From positions 2,294,001 to 2,358,000 of the forward strand of contig WOAB01000598.1 in the NCBI GenBank assembly GCA_027886185.1: DNA of 64,000 nucleotides, read 5' to 3'. Below the pieces are notes generated by a model, which saw nothing but the letters and a program-made list of their open reading frames with translations, had not been told where the DNA came from and made no database searches. Origin of the DNA: Rheum nobile. Lineage: Eukaryota; Streptophyta; Magnoliopsida; Caryophyllales; Polygonaceae. Position numbers and translations under genes: made by a program. Positions 58,582 to 64,000 of the stretch are shown piece after piece (the first letter of the stretch is position 1; each line of letters begins with the position of its first letter).

Positions 58582-61134
58582 TGTAACACCCCCAAATTTT
58601 AACCCATTTGGAAAGGTATTACCGCCAGTGACCTCGGTTTTCACATTGAAGCCACCCCAGGCTTTACCATTGAAACACAATTCATAAGAACAATTATGAT
58701 AAAAAATTACCATAACTTTCATTTAAAACATAGTCGCGGAATTTCAACACAATTCCAAATGCGACAAAATACAGAGTTATTACAATACAGCGGAAGACTT
58801 AAAACATTTTCAAATACAGAGTTATTACAATACAAAATACAGAGTATTGACTTCAGTAGTCAATGCCCAAAGATCGTAGCCTGATTAAAACATTTTCAAA
58901 TACCGTTCATCCTCATAGTCGTTCTGGCCTTCTCAAATCCTCAACTCACCTAATGTGTGAAAACGGGTGGACGACACCAACCATGACGATGCAAATAACA
59001 AAAAATACATGGGGTTAGTCTAAAGAATAGACTAGCAAGGGCACAAAACAGAAGGTTCGAAATAGTTGTATTAGGTTAGACTCATCGCTTCTCGAATAAT
59101 AACCGATCAGGATAGTCAACCACCATACTCCTACTAGAATAACAAGAGGTATGCACAAGAGAAGATTCTGGAGACCGAGTCTCACAGCAATCAATCCCAA
59201 AAGAAGACTCTAAATGAAATGAGCCTTATAGGAAACATGACAAATGTTGGGGAACATTAATTAATTACACACAATCACAGAATTACAGTATCGCATTCGA
59301 GCGACTAAAAGTTAAGACGAGTTTTCCTAGATGCACTAGCGCCTAGCTGCACTACTCGCCCAAGGTATATTAATTGTGTGCGACAACGGCACTTATCTCA
59401 TTTAATTCCAAAACGATCATCACGTTATAAGCTTTTAAATCTCCTCACAAGAGATATCGGATCTCCTCACAAGAGATATCATATCTCCTCACAAGAGATA
59501 TCGGATCTCCTCACAAGAGATACCAGAGGGAATAAATCCCAAAAGATTTGGCACTAGCTAAGTGCACCAACCCTGAGTAAGGGCATGGTCATGACCAGAG
59601 AGAGTACTGGGGAAAAATCCACCAAGCACCAGTTATAAAGAAACAGCTAAACCCCCACAAGGTACATAGCGTTCCTACGAATACTCGTTCTAACTAAACA
59701 GTTACGAACGCAGTAATAATCCACATCAATGCCATCGCAGCCAAATAACAGATATGATAACGTTGATCTAACAGATATACAACCTATCATAATATCTGTA
59801 TTTAATCACATATATTTATATATAATAGCGTTGTTCTAACAGATATACAACCTATTATAATATATTCTTTTAATCAATTATTAACAAAGCTCTTCCCAAC
59901 GAACAATAAATCAGTAAATCATCCCAAATTAATTAACAACTAAACAATTGATAATTAATGGAAATATGGAATGATGAGCAAGAGCGAACCGCCACTTGCC
60001 TGGAATAGATTCGGCGATGAATCTGGACGAGACGACTATCGAAAATATCCTTTCCAAGGATAAGGCTTAAGCTTCCGAATATCCCTAGCAGAGTACGAGT
60101 CCACACGCGATCCAGCTCATGACAAATTAATTAATCTCAATTAATTTGTCTGGACGAACTCAAGGAATTAAATTCAATAAATTCTTATGATTTTAAATCA
60201 TAAGAATATTGATTGAATTTTCCTAAAGACAATACGGATAAAAGGGAATCGAAATTATACCGCTCGAATAATTTCGGGTTAAATTTGGACTGAATAGGAA
60301 TTGGGCTTTTTGGCCCAATACCATAGCTGAATATGGGGGCCCACCACTCCATCTTCTTCCTTCTACCTCCCTCAACAACCGAACAACAACAACAGCACGC
60401 GCACAGCGGCGGCTTCAACACGCAGAGCAACGCCGGGGTCTTCGTCGGGAAGGGCTTTTCGTCGCCAGGCTGGCTCGCGTCGCCGGGAAGAAGCGCCTCG
60501 TCGCCGGTCTGGCTCGCGTCGCCGAGAAGAAGCGACCACAACATCAACGCGCAGCAGCAGCTCCGGAGCACGACGGTGGTTTGACAGCAACGCAGCTCCT
60601 CCGACTCGGCGAACCGTAGACCTCGGCTACAACATCGAACCTCAGCAATGGCCCGCAGCTCGCACAACCACAGTTCGCTGTCTCGTCGGATCCGGGTCGC
60701 CGGCGGGATGAGCTATGGAGATGGCGAGGAAGAGAGATATCAGATTGGGTACCCATCGACCCTTTCCAGATTATTGGGCTCCTTAAATGGCTCCAACGAG
60801 GTCTGAAGAGGAAGGCGTGCCCGATTACCACATCGACGGCTGCCCTCGACAAGTTTTACACGCGGTTGTCTCTCCGAACGTGGGTGGTGATGTGCAATAT
60901 TTTTTAGAACAGAGATTTGGTATGAGTTTTTAACCCCGGAAATTATATGTTTGTATCCAAACAAATATTCTAAGTCCCGAAAATACATCGAATGTATTTT
61001 ATACCACTTAAGGAATTATTTCGAACATCCTGGATGTTACGGAAAATCCGAACTCCACTGAAAGTGAAATAATTAATTAACGAAAGTTGTGAAAATTACC
61101 CAAATATCCTTATTAAAAATTAAGGGATATTACA
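58582..61134 (-). repeat. 5' LTR of element C (2553 bp)
   Basis: It matches 53781-56305. It differs by a local duplication near 58800-58850 (a second AAATACAGAGTTATTACAAT step) and scattered single-base changes. Confidence 0.9.
59439..59526. repeat. Four 22-bp tandem repeats with hairpins (5' LTR of C)
   Basis: Copy of the set at 54610-54697. Confidence 0.85.
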
Positions 61135-61230
61135 GATGGTCAAGGCCTTGGCTCCTCCACGGTGAGGCACAAGAGTAGGCGCTGGCCTTGGGCTGGAGGC
61201 TCATTGTTGATGGGTGGTTGGCACTCATCA

Positions 61231-61439
61231 GAGGTGGTGGCCGAAGGCGGTAGCCCGAATGAGGTGATGGAGGTGGCGGCCGAAGGAGGCGGCGGCCCAG
61301 AGGTGGTGGAGGTGGAGGTTGGAGGAGGTGCCATGGTGGTGCGGGTTTATCATGGCGGAGGGAGACGTCAGAGCGGAATTGGAGGACCGATCGTATTACC
61401 CGGTGAATCTCGGACCGGGCTGGGGCACGAGTTCGAGAC
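61231..61439 (+). pseudogene. Continuation of the interrupted Ala/Gly/Val/Glu-rich frame
   Basis: Directly after element A the codons GAG GTG GTG GCC GAA GGC continue the frame that stops at GAG GT in 8284-8288, with the same composition (SPNEVMEVAAEGGGGPEVV). Removing A and one GAGGT leaves the frame open. The repeats of G-A-G-G-T-G here resemble those at 8200-8280. The next open frame (PMD, from 61440) is in another phase, so this may be a separate short product or a 5' part that has shifted. Confidence 0.5.
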
Positions 61440-63350
61440 ATGCCAACTAGTAGTGCGGCCGTCGACGATCCTACTACTGTTGTGCCAGGAGCTGACGACG
61501 TCGAGACGCTGCCAGTTACTCGTATATGGGGAAGCCAAGCGGTATATCCTAAATTTATTTTTTATTAATAACGCACACTATTATATGATTTATAGTTTAG
61601 ATATTGTACGAAAAATAGATTTGGAATTGGAATTATTTTAGAAATAGTTTACGAATTTTAGTTATGAAAACAATTATGAAATTAAATTTCGAATCAATAG
61701 ATATGAAAATACTTTAGACATGAAATACTTTAGAAATTAATAATTTTTAAATCGAGATTTAATGAAAATACTTTTTAAATCAAGATTGATGATATAATTA
61801 GTAAAGTATTAAATAGAGATTTAATAAATCGATATAATTAGTAAATTTGGAATCACTAGATATGAAATACTTTAGAAAATAATAAATCAATATTTATCAT
61901 ATAATTATTAAATTTAAAAAATTGACATTTAAATACTTTTTAAATATTTAATGAAAATAGTTGATAAAATTTAATAGTTTGTAAGAAATTATTAAAGATT
62001 AAATATTAAATATTATAAACAAGATAAATTGGAAATTAGATAATAAATTAAAATGAAATTAGAATAAATTAAAATAAAAATAGAATAAATTAGATTAGAA
62101 TAATTTAATAATTAAACTTAAATTATATGAAATTAATTAAATGAATATAATGTATCTTGTAATTTTAGGTTGTACGAGATTTCTTTACGTCGTTGACGGT
62201 GAGAAATCCGACGCCGAAGCGACGCTCGAGTCGGAGATGTGGTGTGACCGCATCGGCACGTCAGTGCGCAACGCTTGTTAGCAACGAGATTTTAGATGCT
62301 GCGCAACCGTCCTCATCGCCCGCCAATGATGATGTGGTCATGGAGGACGTTCACGTCACGACTTCTCATCGTGATACGTCGGATGATAATGATGGGGATG
62401 ACATGGATCATGATTATGTGGAGTCTTTCGATCCGATTCTGATGGCCCAGGATTTGGGGATGGATGACGCTTCCCCTACTACTTTCGGCCAGATGCCAAG
62501 CCCAGTTGCCTCTCCCCCTTCCGTTTTTGAGTCGGTCCCGAATCCCGCTCCCGCAACGGAGACTACACCAGCTCCTGCACCGAATGTTGCAGCATGTCCC
62601 ATTTTAGGGATCGCTTCGTGGATGTCGGGTGGGCCACGAAGACCTACCCTCCTTGTTAGCTACCCGACCCATATCGCGAAGGCAGTATGAGAGCTGACCG
62701 ATCTCCAGCCGGCTGCTGTTCCGGAGGCTCTTGTTGCACCGCTCGATCTCGCTGCCCCTCCGGCGAGGGAACGTGGTAGGCGACGCGTGAGGGGACGCGG
62801 AGGAGGGGCTCTTGTCGAGAATGCACCCACCGGGGATGCTCCTCTTAGAGGACGTAGGCGTCGTTAGGCGGAGCAGGATTTGGTACGTATATTGTTTTTA
62901 CCATTACATATATTTTTTCCCATATTTATCCTAACTTATATTGAAAATTATTTTTTTGTTTCATACGAGGAAGGTTCTGAAGGTGCACGTCCGGATGGCA
63001 CACTATCAAACTCTCGAGGAGCACGCACTAGAGGGCCCGAATACGTGGTGGGAGATAGCACAACGCAGCGGCATCACTTCTCTGGGGTCGCTTGAGTACG
63101 GGCGGATGGACGCTTGCCTGATTTCGGCATTTGTCAAGAGATGGCACCCCGAGATGAACTCGTTCCATTTCCCGTAGGGGAGATGATGATCACATTGCAT
63201 GATGTGCATCAAATTCTTGGGTTGCCCATTGACAGGAGGAGCATGACATCTGGGATGGACAACGGGCAGGTCAGGCAGCGCATTGCCACATCATTTGGTC
63301 TCGAGTTGACTGATGTGGCAAAAACCTACCCACAAGTGTATGGGGTCAGT
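61440..63350 (+). pseudogene. Plant mobile domain (PMD, MAIN-like) gene remnant
   Basis: Exon 1 (61440-61541) starts MPTSSAAVDDPTT after an upstream stop and ends GCG/GTATAT. Exon 2 starts at 62169 after TAATTTTAG in the same phase. It encodes a basic patch (PKRRSSRRCG), a long acidic and Pro/Ala-rich linker, and GGPRRPTLLVSYPTHIAKAV, where a stop (62688) replaces the expected Trp. An Arg/Gly-rich stretch follows with another stop at 62865. The next piece from about 62974 carries the PMD core: WWEIAQRSG, ACLISAFVKRWHPEMNSFHF, then after a one-base loss near 63171 VGEMMITLHDVHQILGLPID. This domain (PF10536-type) is found in MAIN/MAIL1 proteins, which act in genome stability and silencing, and in many transposons. 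Several disabling changes make it a pseudogene or a dead transposon gene. Confidence 0.8.
61542..62168 (+). other. Very AT-rich intron of the PMD remnant
   Basis: 627 bases, mostly A and T (ATAATTAGTAAA-type motifs), bounded by GTATAT and TTTTAG with matching phase on both sides. Nothing else is seen in it. Confidence 0.7.
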
Positions 63351-64000
63351 TGTAGTTGTTCAAGTATCGTTCCCACGAGGACAATATAGTACCTTTTGTA
63401 ACTAAACTGGTAAGCTAAGCCGTAAGAAAGATTTGTTTGATTAAACTAAGAAATAAGTATGGCAAATATAAGTAAATTCAAAGGATGGAAATTATCTAGG
63501 ATTAAGGATCCCCACAACAATGCCTTGGTAAAGTTATGTGTGTTTATCTTAGAATAGCATGAACTCGTTTGACGGTAAGTTATCAAATAACTCTACTAAC
63601 TCCTTTCAGACAATAGTAGATGTATCTAAATTCCAACTAATAATCGTTGTCGCGCAAAGCTAATCAAATTTAGACCCCTTGAGCACTTAGAATCTAGGAT
63701 AAAATCACATTCACTTTCGTGCTCCGCTAATTCCAGACTAACCTAGGGTTTCTATGATAACTTAGAACTCCATAAGAATAAACAAGTTTATTCAGGTTCA
63801 ATTCTTAGTAATTCCAACAATAGTAATCTCCTTTCAGACTCATACCTTGTCTAATTCATTCATTAGGTTTCTCCTTTCAGACTCAACCTAATAGAATTCT
63901 AATTGATAATATACCAATAGCAATATGAACCCTAGAATTGAATCAAATAAGAACTCATGCTACCAATTCAGACAAACACAATTTACAAGTCTACCAATTC
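63351..64000. other. AT-rich right end, unrecognised repeat-like sequence
   Basis: The PMD homology ends abruptly at YPQVYG near 63340. What follows has no coding signal. It holds three copies of a CTCCTTTCAGAC-type motif (63599, 63827-63840, 63870-63882). It may be an intron or the edge of another insertion whose far end lies beyond the window. Confidence 0.4.

Larger units (their letters stand above)
53781..61134 (-). mobile_element. LTR retrotransposon C, nested in the LTR of A
   Basis: LTRs of about 2.5 kb (53781-56305 and 58582-61134) enclose a 2276-bp internal region. The exact target duplication is GATGG. The plus strand starts TGTAACACCCCCAA and ends ATATTACA, in the style of many plant Ty3/gypsy LTRs. 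The primer site next to the right LTR and the purine tract next to the left LTR put it on the minus strand. The internal region has no recognisable gag, protease, reverse transcriptase or integrase, so it is a non-autonomous large derivative. The LTRs are very alike by eye, so it looks younger than A. Confidence 0.92.
8289..61230 (-). mobile_element. LTR retrotransposon A, host of the nested complex
   Basis: LTRs begin TGATGAG and end CTCATCA. The left LTR is 8289-9043. The right LTR starts at 53118 and ends at 61230, split by element C. The 5-base target duplication GAGGT is exact on both sides (8284-8288 and 61231-61235). A primer binding site beside the right LTR and a polypurine tract beside the left LTR both read on the minus strand, so transcription runs right to left and the right LTR is the 5' LTR. 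Without the nested hAT and element C, A is about 5.2 kb. Only gag-like and unrecognised remnants are present and no protease, reverse transcriptase or integrase was seen, so it is a non-autonomous large derivative. Confidence 0.9.
53118..61230 (-). repeat. 5' LTR of element A, split by element C
   Basis: Two pieces, 53118-53780 and 61140-61230, together about 754 bp, match the left LTR end to end. The break is flanked by GATGG on both sides (53776-53780 and 61135-61139). The left LTR reads GGAGG at the same place, so the target had already diverged or has changed since. Confidence 0.92.

Overview
The window is plant nuclear DNA, very probably from an angiosperm, and is dominated by transposable elements. 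Evidence for a plant: Ty3/gypsy-type LTR ends with initiator-tRNA-Met primer sites, a hAT element with a BED zinc finger, a PIF/Harbinger transposase with a Myb/SANT partner, a plant mobile domain (PMD) gene, an LHW/EMB1444-type bHLH remnant and telobox-like TTTAGGG motifs. The species cannot be told from the sequence. I see no intact host gene, rRNA, tRNA or CRISPR array.

Left flank (1-7900): a broken PIF/Harbinger transposase on the + strand (109-867). On the - strand are a Myb/SANT-like exon (1476-1766), three small exons of a bHLH transcription factor remnant (2350-2803), and a two-exon unknown gene model (3720-5122). The rest is AT-rich intergenic DNA. Host-like coding sequence starts at 7965 (Ala/Gly/Val/Glu-rich, with an internal tandem duplication). 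It stops at 8288 and resumes in the same frame at 61231.

Nested insertion complex (8289-61230): element A is a minus-strand LTR retrotransposon (TG..CA LTRs, target duplication GAGGT on both sides) that splits the host-like frame. Inside A sit two further insertions. The first is a hAT transposon (10036-50423, 12-bp terminal inverted repeats, 7 of 8 matching target duplication). The second is element C (53781-61134), a minus-strand LTR retrotransposon with target duplication GATGG, lying in the 5' LTR of A. Element B lies inside the C-terminal coding exon of the hAT transposase.

The centrepiece is element B (12022-49304). It is a 37.3-kb head-to-tail array of 29 near-identical LTRs of about 910 bp, separated by 28 internal segments of about 390 bp, giving a period of about 1300 bp. 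Each internal segment keeps a primer binding site, a short leader, the last codons of a gypsy-type polyprotein and a polypurine tract, but no gag or pol. The array begins and ends with an LTR, so neighbouring copies share LTRs. It has higher-order structure: alternating dimers in units 6-13 and again in units 23-26, and near-identical monomers 27 and 28. A retrotransposon here has become satellite DNA within a single transposon gene.

Right flank (61231-64000): the rest of the host-like frame, then a plant mobile domain gene remnant (61440-63350) with an intron, in-frame stops and a frameshift, and an AT-rich end carrying a three-times-repeated CTCCTTTCAGAC-type motif.
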